Assembly (NCBI GenBank): GCA_030737875.1
Contig: CM060922.1
Span: 233,782,335 to 233,846,334, forward strand
Reading direction: 5' to 3'
Length of the DNA stretch: 64,000 nucleotides
Source: Allium sativum
Taxonomy: Eukaryota; Streptophyta; Magnoliopsida; Asparagales; Amaryllidaceae
Made by a program: the position numbers and the translations under genes. Shown here piece by piece: positions 12,408 through 24,467 of this stretch. Each line of letters opens with the position of its first letter. Within the stretch, counting starts at the first letter, position 1. The notes beneath the pieces are model-generated. The model made no database searches. It was not told the origin of the DNA and saw only the letters and a list, made by a program, of their open reading frames with translations.

Positions 12408-14501
12408 AGTAATGTCCCAGAATTTTCGGGATTAATTAATTAATTAATTTAATTATTTAAATATGGTGTTTGATAATTTAAAATGGTTTGAATTTCATTA
12501 TTCTTAATATTTAATTAATATAAATAATGGGATGATATATTTATTTCTGAAATAGTCGGAAATAGTAGAAATGGCAATTTTGTGTAAATTGGATAATATA
12601 CGATATTTATTTTAGTTTATATTCGAGTAGAATAACGAATATATTATTTAACCGACAGTTGAACGTATTAATTATAATATAAATTATAATTGAGCTCGAA
12701 ACGCCACGACAGTTCGTAATATTGGGTTTTGAACTTCAACTGAGTGTATAGGATCTGTTATTAGTCGGATTTCTTCGAAACAAGAAACGTTTGAATCTGT
12801 TGAATGGTAATTTTCTAATGGGAAAGAAAATTGGAGATTTCGTATTAGAGATTATAAGTTATGACCAAATCAAATTTTCAAATAGTCGCTATGGAATAGT
12901 TTATAAACCATAACTATATTTTTAATTTTAATTAAATATTTGCTTCGAATTTAGACAGGTTCTTTGAGACGTAGTAATAATTTAATTTATAGTATTTTTC
13001 TATAATTTTTAACTTGGAAAATAAGCAACTTTTTATTTGGAGTGTTTTACACCCTATACTAGCATTTTGGGGTTTCACAATATAAGTTGACTTACCGATA
13101 TTATTATATTTTTGGGATCGTGGCACCTCGCTGGATACGACGGTATTTTTAGTTTGTCTGTAACAGTCGACAAATAAATGTAACTCTTTTTTGATGGTAC
13201 TGATAAACATTAACAAATATATACATACACACCTAAATACTAATTCAAGTGTGAAGCAGGGAAGACCTATCGTTCTCTACACATAAGTAAATTGTTCCAA
13301 TTCAAACAAACCAAAGCAACAAATAAAAAGTTTTCTTCCTACTCTTGGTCAGGTCACCCATTGGATGGCATACCTGTTTGAGCCGTGGGAACTAGGAAAT
13401 GAAACATCACGTTCATATGTAATTTACTATATAACCAAAGAAGGGTCCAAGCATTAAGGCACTTAAGTAAACCCACCTACCACTCTAAGGTATATAAATA
13501 TAACTTTTTTCCCTTCCCATACCCTATTCGCACGTACCCAACACGCAGATGATATTAAGGGACAAGCAGACCATGCCTTCACCGTTAAGTTTCCCTTACC
13601 CTAAATGTAGACACTACACATCTACCTGCACAGACTACCTAACTAGGAAGAAAATGTTGGATTTTATTTTATGTATATTTATTCAGTCAAATTGACATAC
13701 ATCAAGACAGCTAGCTAGTACGACTACTTAGCATTTAAGCATAGGGGTATGTTAGTATATTGGGTACATGTTCTTTTCCTTAGCTAGTAAGGTATCCTGG
13801 TATATATTATATATACATTTCTTTGCAGCTAAGTCTTGCATTTTTTCCCATCGCGGTATAGGCATGAGTTGTCAACGTCTTTCAACACCTACCCTATCAC
13901 CTACACCTTACCTAATACTTTGCTGTTAAGGATTGTTCGTCCATAAATATACACAATCCCGACCTTAGTTTCATTTTCTTCTCCTACATTGAATGTGAAA
14001 TCGAAACTCTTTAATGACTTCGGAATGAAGTACTTTAATAAATAATAAAAAAAATTAAAAGGGGCTGGATGCATGAGGAAGGTCTGGACTTTGGAGACGT
14101 GAGGGAGCAGCTCTCGAACGTGTTCATGAGGGAAGTTTCGGTTTACATTGTTGCATGGTTGTATATGAAGACGTGGTATGTGAAAGTGCATGGGGACAGG
14201 TTCATGGTCTTGCACTAGAATGGAGCAGTGGATTTTCATGAAGTATGAGGGCATGAAAGAACCATACGTTTAAAAAGGGAGGAGAAGGTGACGGAAATGG
14301 CAGTGAGGTGTGTGATGGAGAGAGAAGTCCATGAGGTGGATGTTGTGTGGAGTTTAGATGCTTTCAGAAACCGTATTAAGCGTTGGAGTTAGGAATAAGG
14401 AGGAGTGGTGCATTTAGAGCAATGTTGGGAAGTCCATCATTGGAGCAAACATGTTTACAATAACAGGTGGCGTATGGCATATGGCATGTGGCGTTGAAAT
14501 G
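12408..14501 (+). repeat. Element F 5' LTR, piece 1
   Basis: The start AGTAATGTCCCAGAATTTTC aligns with the 3' LTR start TGTAACATCCCAGAATTTTC, with changes at the outermost bases. It contains a conserved module near 12695-12895 and TATA-like sequences near 13430 and 13491. The last five bases (AAATG, 14497-14501) are the target duplicated by B. Confidence 0.75.
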
Positions 14502-15027
14502 TGTAACACTCCATATTTTTTCAAAATATTACAATAAGAAATTAAAAAATAATTAATTTGTAAAAGAAGAATTAGGTGAAACGGGTTGCGCCATTGCGTT
14601 CGTCTCGGAACTCTTCTTGAGATAGAGTCCGAGTTTGCGTAAATCGGACTCCGTATGAAGAAGTTATTAAGGTTTGAAGTTTGTATACGTGCAGGGAGTA
14701 TATATGTATATATGTTGGGTTCAATACTTCAGAAATAGGTTCAGAAAAGTCAAAAATGGGTTCGAAATTCAAAATCAGCCAAAACAGGCTGGGTGGGAAA
14801 TTTCCCTCCAGAGGGTGTCGACCCTCCTTAAGGGGAGTAGACATAGGTGTCGACCCCCCAGATCTGGGCGAAATACTTCGTTTTGTACCTGGCTGACGTG
14901 GCACTGATGAATTTCTGAGTCGTAGGGCTATGTGACGACTTCTGATTGGCCTGATGACGCATTCTCTTGGACTAGATGGTCTGGATGGATCCTATGTTGA
15001 TCTAAAGGCTCTTTATAATCCTAAACA

Positions 15028-15246
15028 TCTATATATACACTCATAACCTAAAACCTAATTCATAACAATTCCTTATGACGCCGCTATGGTACTGAACTCT
15101 CAATCCTCTTAGCCGCCGCCTCTAAAACCTAAATCAAATTAGAAGTTCTTCATCAACAATCAACTGTGAAGATTAATCAACATCAAATTAGAGTTTCTGC
15201 AACAACAACGATTTAATTTCCTTTTCTTAATCCTAGCAATGTAAGT
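15028..15246 (+). promoter_or_regulatory. Element B TATA box and leader splice donor
   Basis: TATATATA at about 15030-15037 predicts a start near 15060. About 180 nt later AAT|GTAAGTT (GT at 15241) is a near-consensus plant 5' splice site. The 3' LTR repeats both (about 21200 and 21409). Confidence 0.6.
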
Positions 15247-16149
15247 TCAAGTTATTTTCAAATTTAAATACCTAATTGTAATCTTGGCATGTAATAAAAC
15301 GAATCTAAGTCCATGCTTGATGATAAGAAAATCTTTTTAGATTTATCCCAATCTTTCTATCAAATCCATGATTTTACATGCCTAAGAAGTTATTATATCG
15401 ATTCAATCATGCCTATCTTTGTTGTACATCAGGCATATAATCCTTTTTGGTTCATGATGTTATTCCTATTCCTGCGATAATAATTGTATCAGTTTATTCA
15501 AGAATCTATCTTTGTTGGATCTAAATTTCCTGTATTAAGTCTGTTGTTACATGCCCATTTTTATGCCTATTCTTATTTTATGCTCCTTCTCGCTCTTTTC
15601 CCCTATTTCCTTTTTCTTTTATGAACATGGGTTACCTTCAAATCTAGGCTGAAATCGCAAAATACGAACGATTGGAATACGGGGAATATTTGGGTATAAC
15701 CTATTTTAGGTAAATATTGGGCATGATGTATTTGGTGAAATAATTGGGCATAACATATTCGGTGAAATTGTTGGGCATAACTTGTAATTGATATTGGGGC
15801 ATTATTATCATTATAACTGCAAGTTTGGGTTAATTGGCATGTAAACCAAGTTTTGGGCGTAAACTGTAAACTGGAATATTAAATCTAGATTGGGCATAAC
15901 TATTGGTTGGGACGCCAAACATAATGTATATAGTGATTTTGGGCATGACTATTATTGCAAGTTTGGGAAGATTGGGTGTAACCTATTTGAGTAATAACTT
16001 GTAATTGAATTTGTGGGGCATAACTTTATTATTTAATATTGGTATAACATGTAAACGTAATATGACTTGTATTAACTACATTTGTGGAAAATTTACATGA
16101 ATATGGACATGAATGGTAAATATGTAATTTGGCTAAAAGATGAACATGC

Positions 16150-16353
16150 CTAACCCGAGGTTAGATTGAGTTGCGGAGTAAAACGGCCCGGAACCGCCCG
16201 ACACATTCAGTAACCGCAACAACTCGGATCTAATGTGAGAGGTTAGCGCATTTAGCCCAAAACCCGAGGTTAGAATGAGTTTGCGGTAGAAGTCTGCCCG
16301 GAACCGCCCGGCACATCCAGCAACCGCAAACAACAGTTCTAATGTGAGAGGTT
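16150..16353 (+). other. Twin stem-loops, B 5' LTR
   Basis: Stem-loop 1 (16150-16246): outer CTAACC/GGTTAG, middle TTAGAT/ATCTAA, inner GTTGCGG/CCGCAAC. Stem-loop 2 (16261-16353): outer AACC/GGTT, middle TTAGAA/TTCTAA, inner GTTTGCGGT/ACCGCAAAC. Both have CGAGG after the outer 5' arm, TGTGAGA before the outer 3' arm, and CCCGGAACCG in the loop. The same architecture with different paired bases recurs in C and D. Confidence 0.75.
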
Positions 16354-16399
16354 AAGGCATTAATGAATGAATTAATGCTAATAAACCAGACATGCTAAG

Positions 16400-16960
16400 A
16401 ATGGTAAGGTTAAGTAACATATGAATAGGCGACACTTAACCAATATAACATGATGTGTGGTAGGGTTAAATTAACACAAGAAGGCAACACTTAACCAATG
16501 TAACATGACAATTGGGTGGGTTAAGTTAACTCTACTGGATTAATGACACTTAACCAATACAACATGATGAAGGAATGGGGTTAAGTTAATAGAAAACACT
16601 TAACCAATACAACAAGATGAATGAGTAGGGTTAAGTTAATAAGAAACACTTAACCAATATAGCATGATGAATGAGTAGGGTTAAGTTAATAAGAAACACC
16701 AAACCAATATAGCATGATTAACGAGTGGGGTTAAGTTAATAAGAAAAACTTAACCAATATAACATGATGAACGAATGGGGTTAAGTTAGCGAAACACTTA
16801 ACCAATATAACATGATGAATGAACAGGGTTAAGTTAATAGGAAACACTTAACCAATACAACGTGATGTGTGGGTGGGTTAAGTTAACATGAGTGGACATC
16901 ACTTAACCAATATTACATGAACAAAGTGGATAGGGTTAAGGCAAGCTTAACCAATAGTAC
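16400..16960 (+). repeat. Tandem array of ~60-bp GGTTAAG/CTTAACC units, B 5' LTR
   Basis: About ten head-to-tail units. Each has GGGTTAAGTTAA, a short spacer, then ACTTAACCAATATAACATGA. The inverted GGTTAAG/CTTAACC pair lets each unit fold as a hairpin. A matching array is at 22580-23115 in the 3' LTR. Confidence 0.85.
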
Positions 16961-18308
16961 ATATTGACTTGATAAGTGGGAGGGTTAAGTAAACCTTGGG
17001 TAGGTGGGCAATATTCGTATATATAGGCCCACAAATTTAACCGTTAAATAAACATGTTTGAATCGGTGGGAGGGTTAAGTACATCTCGTGTAGGTGGGTA
17101 ATATTTATATATAGGCCGACAAACTTAACCGGTAGGAAACCCTAGTTACAGGGACCCATTTCAGCAGTAAAACGTATATATGTATCACAGTACCCTGAAA
17201 TAGGAAGGGTGGGGCACGATTACTAGGTTGATTATAAGCGGTTAAAATAGCGGCAGGGGGTAAGTCAGTGTAGTTTCCAATGGATTACGGACATGCACGT
17301 ACTCCGGAGTGGAAAAAGCAGGCACTGGGTACAAGTAGTTATACACTGTTCATCTTGAATCGCGTCGGGTTGCTATCATAGGGATTGATACACCTTATTG
17401 TGCGACCAGCACATGGTATCTACACATAAGAGAGGGCCGATTGACACAGACACAAGGAAAAATTAACACAAGTAGGGAGCTGTTCGATAAGGTTGTAAGG
17501 GTACGTCTAACGTATTCATGGCAATTAGGCAGATCGAGGTGGAATCCTCATAATAGATGTACACCTGAAGGCTACCACAATTGCGAGGATTGGGATCACA
17601 TTATCATATTATCATTTTATATAGATTACTTGTTGGGACACTAGCTAGGCGGTGCAGAGTTATAGAAATCAGAATAACAGGGTAGTAGCGAAGTAGAGAA
17701 AGAGTAGAAGCACATTCAGTTTATCTTGCCTTACCATATCTTATGATAATCTTATGTTATCTTGGTATCCCTGTTATCATGGTTTTGTCTTATATTCAGT
17801 TTATTCATGTCATGTTGCTTTTACCTGTTTACATGCTGAAAGTCACAGGACTTACCAGGCTTTATGTCTGACCCATTTTCTTTCGTCTTCTTTTCTTCCG
17901 TTTCCTCCCCCCCCCCAAGGTAGTCAGGGAGGGAATAACTCAGCTTAGTTTGGACCGTTTCTCTTTCCAAGCTTGAAGATTCTTTGATGTATTGCTTGGA
18001 TCCTCTTATCTTTGGATATGGATGTGTTTGCACTTTTATTTGGGGACTTATGCTACTTTGCTATGTTTTATGCTTCTTATATACTTGGAAGTTTTTGAAT
18101 CAAGACAGAAGTTTTATGTAATACTCTTAAGTATGATTGAGTCAATTGCTATAAAAGCTTGGCTGAACTACATTGCTTATAAAATGACTTTATTTTCCGC
18201 TGCTTTATTTGTCTATCTTGTAATTTATCTGCATCTTTTACCTATAACGCTCCACCGAAGATAAGGCATTCCCTTTGTAAATGACCTTAACGGAGGTGAG
18301 GTGTTTCA

Positions 18309-18325
18309 TGTGGTATCAGAGCTGA
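18309..18325 (+). other. Element B primer-binding site
   Basis: TGGTATCAGAGCTGAAG, two bases after the LTR end, is complementary to the 3' end of initiator-Met tRNA, as in most plant gypsy elements. Confidence 0.9.
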
Positions 18326-18657
18326 AGGTTACCTGATCAGATAAAAGATTTGAAAAATTATTTTCAAAATGGTTTTAAAAGTAGCATTTTCAAAAAAAGA
18401 AGTTTTGTTTTAAAGCATATTCCCCAAAGCCATATGCACTATCTTTTGATCCTCTGTTTGAATCCTTGTTCCCTTCTTTCATAATTCTCTGGGGCTTCTG
18501 GATTTCTGGGAGGTAACCTCATCACGGCATGGTCCCATAGGCTTGATGATACTACGACACCTGTCAATGGGTGAAGAAGTGCCCAACTTCCATCTATAGC
18601 TGCAGTAGTTTCTCTTGCGTCTAATTTTCTTTCAAGCTTTGTAGGGTTTTCCGTGCG

Positions 18658-18990
18658 ATGGAGGCAACTTTCGAGAGACTTGTCAACATGTTACATAAGT
18701 ATGGTAAAGATGAGAATGAGGGAGTTTGGCTAAGGAGCACAACCCAAGGATGAGAAACTCATGGATATGGACTTGGTTCACAAAGGAGGTGAAAAGAAAG
18801 AGGTGTAAGTGGAAGAATCAAAGGACAAGAAAGGAGGAAAGAATAGTAAAACCTAAGACAAGAGGAAGTGTCTTTATTATGGTATAACATGTCATATAAA
18901 TAAGGACAAGGGCAAGAACAAAGGACAGGATTTTCAAGATGGCAAGTGCATGCTCTCTCCGCTGGCGTACCTAAGAGAGAGGTAGTAAAG
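18658..18990 (+). pseudogene. Element B gag remnant
   Basis: From ATG 18658 the translation MEATFERLVNM matches C gag around residues 206-215 (EATFESLVDMA), so the N-terminal two thirds of gag is deleted. A decayed zinc knuckle (KCLYYG...CHINKDK) follows near 18868-18905, then a basic Q/K/G-rich tail. Several stop codons interrupt it. It is not functional. Confidence 0.65.
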
Positions 18991-18999
18991 TTTCTGTTG

Positions 19000-19740
19000 G
19001 AAAAGTTTAGTTTTTCTTTTTGATCATCCTGTTAGTACTCTTTTTAATTTAAGCGCTTCACATTCGTTTATATCTGCTTCCGTAGTTGAGTCTCTGCACC
19101 TTAGTACTTGTATAGTAGAAGATCCCATTATTGTCTCAAATCCAAATTGGTGGTTCTGCTCATTTATCTTTGGTTTGTAAGGATTTGAGAATAGCTATAT
19201 TCAGTATCGAGTTTAAGTGTAATGCTTATGTTTTTGATTTCATGGGATATGGGTTGATTCTAGGCATGGATTGGTTAGCTAGTAATTGTGAAAGGAGGAT
19301 AGTTAGACTTTTGACTTGCCTCGGGAATACCCTCGAGATTTCGTGCGATCCTAAGGGATCAGTTAGGCTTAGCTACCTAGAATCACTTGATACATCTATC
19401 GACGATTTGCGATCCATTAGAGTAGTCCATGAGTACGCAAATGTTTTTGATTAGGTTAGGGGTTTGCCTTCTAAAACGCGAGATAGACTTCAGCATATAT
19501 CTAGTTGACAATGCAAAGCTAGTTGCATTACCTGTACGACGCATGACTCCAAGGGAAAGGAAGGGCTCAGTAAACAAGTAAAAGAGTTACTTGAGAAAAA
19601 GGATTTGAAGTTGAGGCAACAATGATAGGTGGAATTTCCTTCCTCATACGACTTTGAGATTGCTTATACCCTTAGCAAGGGTAATGTTGTGGCATGCACC
19701 CTAAGTAGAAAAAGACAGACCTTAAGAGAGGTAAAGTTTG
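19000..19740 (+). pseudogene. Element B protease / RT / RNase H remnants
   Basis: The open stretch 19131-19454 has the C-terminal retropepsin region, including GYGLILGMDWL, and runs into the spacer before RT. After a stop, a short RT N-terminal piece (KQVKELLEK) appears near 19570-19610. Then the text jumps to a decayed RNase H tail (YTLSKGNVVA, about 19650-19700), so most of RT is deleted. Integrase is not recognisable. Order and motifs match C. Confidence 0.65.
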
Positions 19741-20720
19741 AAGTACATAGCAACCTTTAGCTCTAGACCCTCAGTCAAGTTTGTACCTGGTTTGTCAACA
19801 TCGCTAAAAGAGCGTCTTACGCTTTTGGATCGGATAGGAGCGGCGTAGCATGAAGACCCTAAGATTTGTGATGTGACGGATAAGCTAAGTAGAGGGGAGA
19901 CCTGTAATCTTCTTAGTATATACACTTGGTATCGTGGTTAACACCTGATTATCTTGGAAAGATATTTCGACTACATGGGATAACCTCTAGCATAGTAAGT
20001 GATCGAGATCCTATCCTTACCAGTGAGTTTTGGAAATGGAAGTCAAGAAGCTTCGCAATCATGAAGTTAAATTAGTTAAGGTACAGTGAAGTAAAGCTCA
20101 AGAAGACGCAATAAGGGAGACTGAAGATAAGACACGCGCATCATACCCTTTTTCTTGAGGGTATATCCTTAATCTCTTTTTCTAGAAATTTTATGCATAC
20201 TTGTTTCTATCTTTTTAGGTATATCCTCTAGGTCGTATCTTCGATCCTTAGGTAGAAGCCAATGTATGTAAACATGAGTTTGAAACATGTTACGATTGAT
20301 GGTTGCAAGCGATTGCAAGTGGTTGCTAGTGGATGCATATACACACACATTAGGCACTAGATCGGCTCAGTCACTTTCATATTGCATATGCATATGAATG
20401 TATGTATTTGTATATGGATTGAAACTTGATGTGTTATCATATGGATGTTGCATATGGATGAATGAATATGCACACATATAGTATTTACATGATTAGGGAT
20501 AATTGCATACATATTGGACGCATGACGCTCTCATGATTCACATTTAGGAGGTCAACTGAATTAGTGGACCACCTGATCTTTTGCATTAGTATTGGGACAT
20601 ATACACACACTTTAGCATATGTTCATTTTGCATTAGAAATCTTTTTAAGGACAATGAATACTTGTAGATGATGGTTGAGTAGATGGATGATTGGATGGTA
20701 GAATACATTCTTCTTGACTT
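19741..20720 (+). other. Element B 3' non-coding tail
   Basis: Mostly non-coding. It shares with C (46010-46790) the blocks GTATATCCTT, TTAGGCACTAGATCGGCTCA and the TGCATATGGATG-rich stretch. It ends at a deletion junction near 20711-20720 (CTTGA) that removed the polypurine tract and the LTR start. Confidence 0.6.
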
Positions 20721-20893
20721 GAGATAGTGTCCGAGTTTGCATAAATCGGACTCCATATGAAGAAGTTATTAAGGTTTGAAGTTTGCATATGCGCAGGTAG
20801 TATATATATATATATATTGGGTTCAGTACTTCAGAAATTGGTCCAGAAAAGTCAAAAATGGGTTTGAAATTCAAAATCAACCAAAATAGGCTG

Positions 20894-20911
20894 GGCGGGA
20901 AAATTCCCGCC
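20894..20911. promoter_or_regulatory. Paired E2F-type site, B 3' LTR U3
   Basis: GGCGGGAAAATTCCCGCC: two E2F core sites (TTCCCGCC and its complement) as arms around AA, about 300 bp upstream of the TATA box. The 5' LTR copy (14792-14809) has lost the CG bases. Confidence 0.55.
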
Positions 20912-22316
20912 AGAGGGTGTCGACCCCCCTTAAGGGGAGTCGACATAGGTGTTGACCCCCCTAAAGGGGAGTCGACATAGGTGTCGCCCTCCTATAGGTG
21001 TGTTAGACCCGGTGTCCAGCCCCTCCCAGATCTGGGCGAAATACTTCATTTTGCACCTGGCTGACATGGCAGTGACAAATTTCTGAGTCGTAGGGCAACG
21101 TGGCAACTTCTGTTTAGCCTGATGACGCATTCTCTCTGACTGGATGGTCTGGATGGATACTATGTTGATCTAAAGGCTCTTAATAATCCTAGACATCTAT
21201 ATATACACTCATAACCTAAAACCTTATTCATAACAATTCCTTAAGACGCCGCTATGCTGGTGAACTCTCAATACTCTTAGCCGCCGCCTCTGAAACCTAA
21301 ACCAAATTAGAAGTTCTTCATCAACAATCAACTGTGAAGATTAATCAACATCAAATTAAAGTTTTTGCAACAACAACGATTCAATTTCCTTTTCTTAATC
21401 CTAGCTATGTAAGTTCAAGTTATTCTCAGACTTAAAAACCTAATTGCAATCTTGGCATGTAATAAAATGAATCTAAGTCCATGCTTGATGATATGAAAAT
21501 CTTTTCATATTTATCCCTATTTTTCCATCAAATCCATGATTTTACATGCCTAAGAAGTTATTAAATCGATTCAATCATGCCTATCTTTGTTGTACATCAG
21601 GCATATAATCCTTTTTGGTTCATGATGTTATTCTTATGCCTACGATAATGATTGTATCAGTTTATTCAAGAATCTATCTTTGTTGGATCTAAATTTCCTG
21701 TGTTAGGTCTGTTGTTACATGCTCATTTTTATGCCTATTCTTATTTTATGCTCCTTCTCGCTCTTTTCCCCTATTTCCTTTTTCTTTTATGAACCTGGCT
21801 TACCTTCGAACCTAGGCTCAAATCGCGAAATAGGAACGATTGGAATACGGGGAATATTTGGGTATAACCTATTTTGGGTAAATATTGGGCATAATGTATT
21901 TGGTGAAATAATTGGGCATAACGTATTCGGTGAAATAGTTGGGCATAACTTGTAATTGATATTTGGGCATTATTATCATTATAAATGCAAGTTTGGGTTA
22001 ATTGGCACGTAAACCAAGTTTTGGGCGTAAACAGTAAACTGGAGTATTAAATCTAGATTGGGCATAACTATTAGTTGGGACGCCAAACATAATGTATATA
22101 GTGATTTTGGCATGACTGCTATTGCAAGTTTGGGAAGATTGAGTGTAACCTATTTGAGTAATAACTTGTAATTGAATTTGTGGGGCATAACTTAATTATG
22201 TAATATTGGCATAACATGTAAACATGATATAACTTGTATTGACTACATTTGTGGAAAATTTACATGAACTTGGACATGAATGGTAAATATGTAATTTGGC
22301 TAAAAGATGAACATGC

Positions 22317-22520
22317 CTGACCTGAGGTTAGATTGATTTGCAGTGTAAAACTGCCCGGAACTGCCCGGCACATCCAGTAACCACAAAAACACAGATCTAA
22401 TGTGAGAGGTTAGCGCATTTAGCCCAAAACCCGAGATTAGAATGAGTTCGCGGTAGAAGTCTGCCCGGAACCGCCCGATACATCCTGCAACCGCGAACAA
22501 CAATTCTAATGTGAGAGGTT
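22317..22520 (+). other. Twin stem-loops, B 3' LTR
   Basis: Stem-loop 1, 22317-22413: CTGACC/GGTTAG with one G-U pair and TTAGAT/ATCTAA; the inner stem is weakened. Stem-loop 2, 22428-22520: TTAGAA/TTCTAA and inner GTTCGCGGT (22446-22454) with ACCGCGAAC (22490-22498). Relative to the 5' LTR copy this is a T-to-C change on one arm and the matching A-to-G on the other. Confidence 0.7.
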
Positions 22521-24467
22521 AAGGCATTAATGAATGAATTAATGCTAATAAACAAGACATGCTAAGAATGTAAGGTTTAGTAACATATGAATAGGCGACA
22601 CTTAACCAATATAACATGATGTGTGGTAGGGTTAAGTTAACACAAGAAGGCAACACTTAACCAATGTAACATGACAAGTGGGTGGGTTAAGTTAACTCGA
22701 CTGGATTAATGACACTTAACCAATATAACATGATGAAGGAATGGGGTTAAGTTAATAGGAAACACTTAACCAATACGGCATGATGAATGAGTAAGGTTAA
22801 GTTAATAAGAAACACTTAACCAATATAACATGATGAATGAGTAGGGTTAAGTTAATAAGAAACACTTAACCAATATAACATGATGAACGAGGGGTTAAGT
22901 TAAAAAGAAACACTTAACCAATATAACAGATGAACGAATGGGGTTAATTTAATGGGAAAATACTTAACCAATATAACATGATGAATGAACAGAGTTAGGT
23001 TAATAGGAAACACTTTACCAATACAACGTGATGTGTGTGTGGGTTAAGTTAACATGAGTGGACAACACTTAACCAATATTACATGAACAAAGTGGATAGG
23101 GTTAAGGCAAGCTTAACCAATATTACATATTGACTTGATAAGTGGAAGGTTTAAATAAACCTTGGGTAGGGGGGTAATATTAGTATATATAGGCCCACAA
23201 ACTTAACCATTAAATAAACATGTTTGAATCGGTGGGAGGGTTAAGTACATCTTGTGTAGGTGGGTAATATTTATATATAGGCCCACAAACTTAACCAATA
23301 GGAAACCCTAGTAACGGGGACCCATTTCAGTAGTAACTCACATAGATATATCACGTTACCCTGAACTAGGCAGGGTGGGGCAAGATTACTAAGCTGATTA
23401 TAAGCGGTCAAAATAGCGGCAGGGGGTCCGTCAGTGTAGTTTCCAATGGATTACGGATGTGCACGTACTCCGGAGTGGAAAAAGAAGGCACTGGGTACCG
23501 GTAGTTATACACTGTTCATCTTGAATCGCGTCGGGTTGCTGTCATAGGGATTGATGCACCTTATTGTGGGACCAACACAGGGTATCTACACGCAAGAGAG
23601 GACCGATTGACACAGTCACAAGGAAAAATTAACACAAGTAGGGAGCTGATCGATAAGGTTGTAAGGGTACATCTAACATATTCATGGCAACTAGGCAGAT
23701 TTAGGTGGAATCCTCATAATAGATGTACACCTGAAGGCTACCACAATTGCGAGGATTGCGATCACATAATCATATTATCATTTTATATAGATTACTAGTT
23801 GGGACACTAGCTAGGCGGTGCAGAGTTATAGAAATCAGAATAACAGGGTAGTAGCGAAGTAGAGAAAGAGTAGAAGCACATTCAGTTTATCTTGCCTTAT
23901 AATATCTTATGATAATCTTATGTTATCTTGTTATCCTTGTTATCATGGTATTATCTTATATTCAGTTTATTCATGTCATGTTGCTTTTACCTGTTTACAT
24001 GCTGAAAGTCACAGTACTTACCAGGCTTTATGTCTGACCCATTTTCTTTCGTCTTCTTTTCTTCCGTTCCCCCCAAAGGTAGTCAGGGAGGGAATAGCTC
24101 ATCTTAGTTTGGACCGTTTCTCTTTCCAAGCTTGAAGATTCTTTGATGTATTGCTTGGATCCTCTTATCTTTGGCTATGGCTGTGTTTGCACTTTTATTT
24201 GGGGACTTATGCTACTTTGCTATGTTTTATGCTTCTTATATACTTGGAAGTTTTTGAATCAAGACAGAAGTTTTATGTAATACTCTTAAGTATGATTGAG
24301 TCAATTGTTGTAAAAGGTTGACAGAACCACGTTGCTTATAAAATGACTTTATTTTCCGCTGCTTTATTTGTTTGTCTTGTAATTTATCTGCATCTTTTAC
24401 CTATAACGCTCCACCGAAGTTAAGGCATTCCCTTTGTGAGTGACCTTAACGGAGGTGAGGTGTTTCA

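Larger units (their letters stand above)
14502..18308 (+). repeat. Element B 5' LTR, 3.81 kb
   Basis: Order of parts: U3 with a decayed E2F-type site (14792-14809), TATA box near 15030, splice donor GTAAGT at 15241, a GGGCATAAC-rich repeat region (15690-16030), twin stem-loops (16150-16353), an array of about 60-bp hairpin units (16400-16960), a conserved structured block (about 17130-17450), a pyrimidine/C-tract block (17870-17930), and the U5 end. Confidence 0.85.
14502..24467 (+). mobile_element. Element B: degraded Ty3/gypsy element
   Basis: TSD AAATG at 14497-14501 and 24468-24472. Ends TGTAACACTCC and GGTGAGGTGTTTCA. 5' LTR 14502-18308, internal 18309-20720, 3' LTR 20721-24467. Internal coding is reduced to remnants of gag, protease, RT and RNase H. 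The polypurine tract and the first 119 bp of the 3' LTR are deleted. LTR sequence is related to C and D. Confidence 0.88.
20721..24467 (+). repeat. Element B 3' LTR, lacking its first ~119 bp
   Basis: 20721 aligns with 14621 of the 5' LTR. It has an extra copy of the GTCGAC/CCCCTTAAGGGG block at 20935-21020. TATA near 21200, splice donor 21409, twin stem-loops 22317-22520, hairpin array 22580-23115. It ends GGTGAGGTGTTTCA followed by TSD AAATG. Confidence 0.85.

Noticed and set aside
13901..14254. 117-aa ORF (minus) and its relative at 54978-55316
   Set aside because: The two F LTR copies do not keep the same frame, and no domain is recognised.
16400..16960. Possible interstitial telomere repeats (GGGTTAAG)
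   Set aside because: The unit is about 60 bp with an inverted GGTTAAG/CTTAACC pair, not TTTAGGG repeats.
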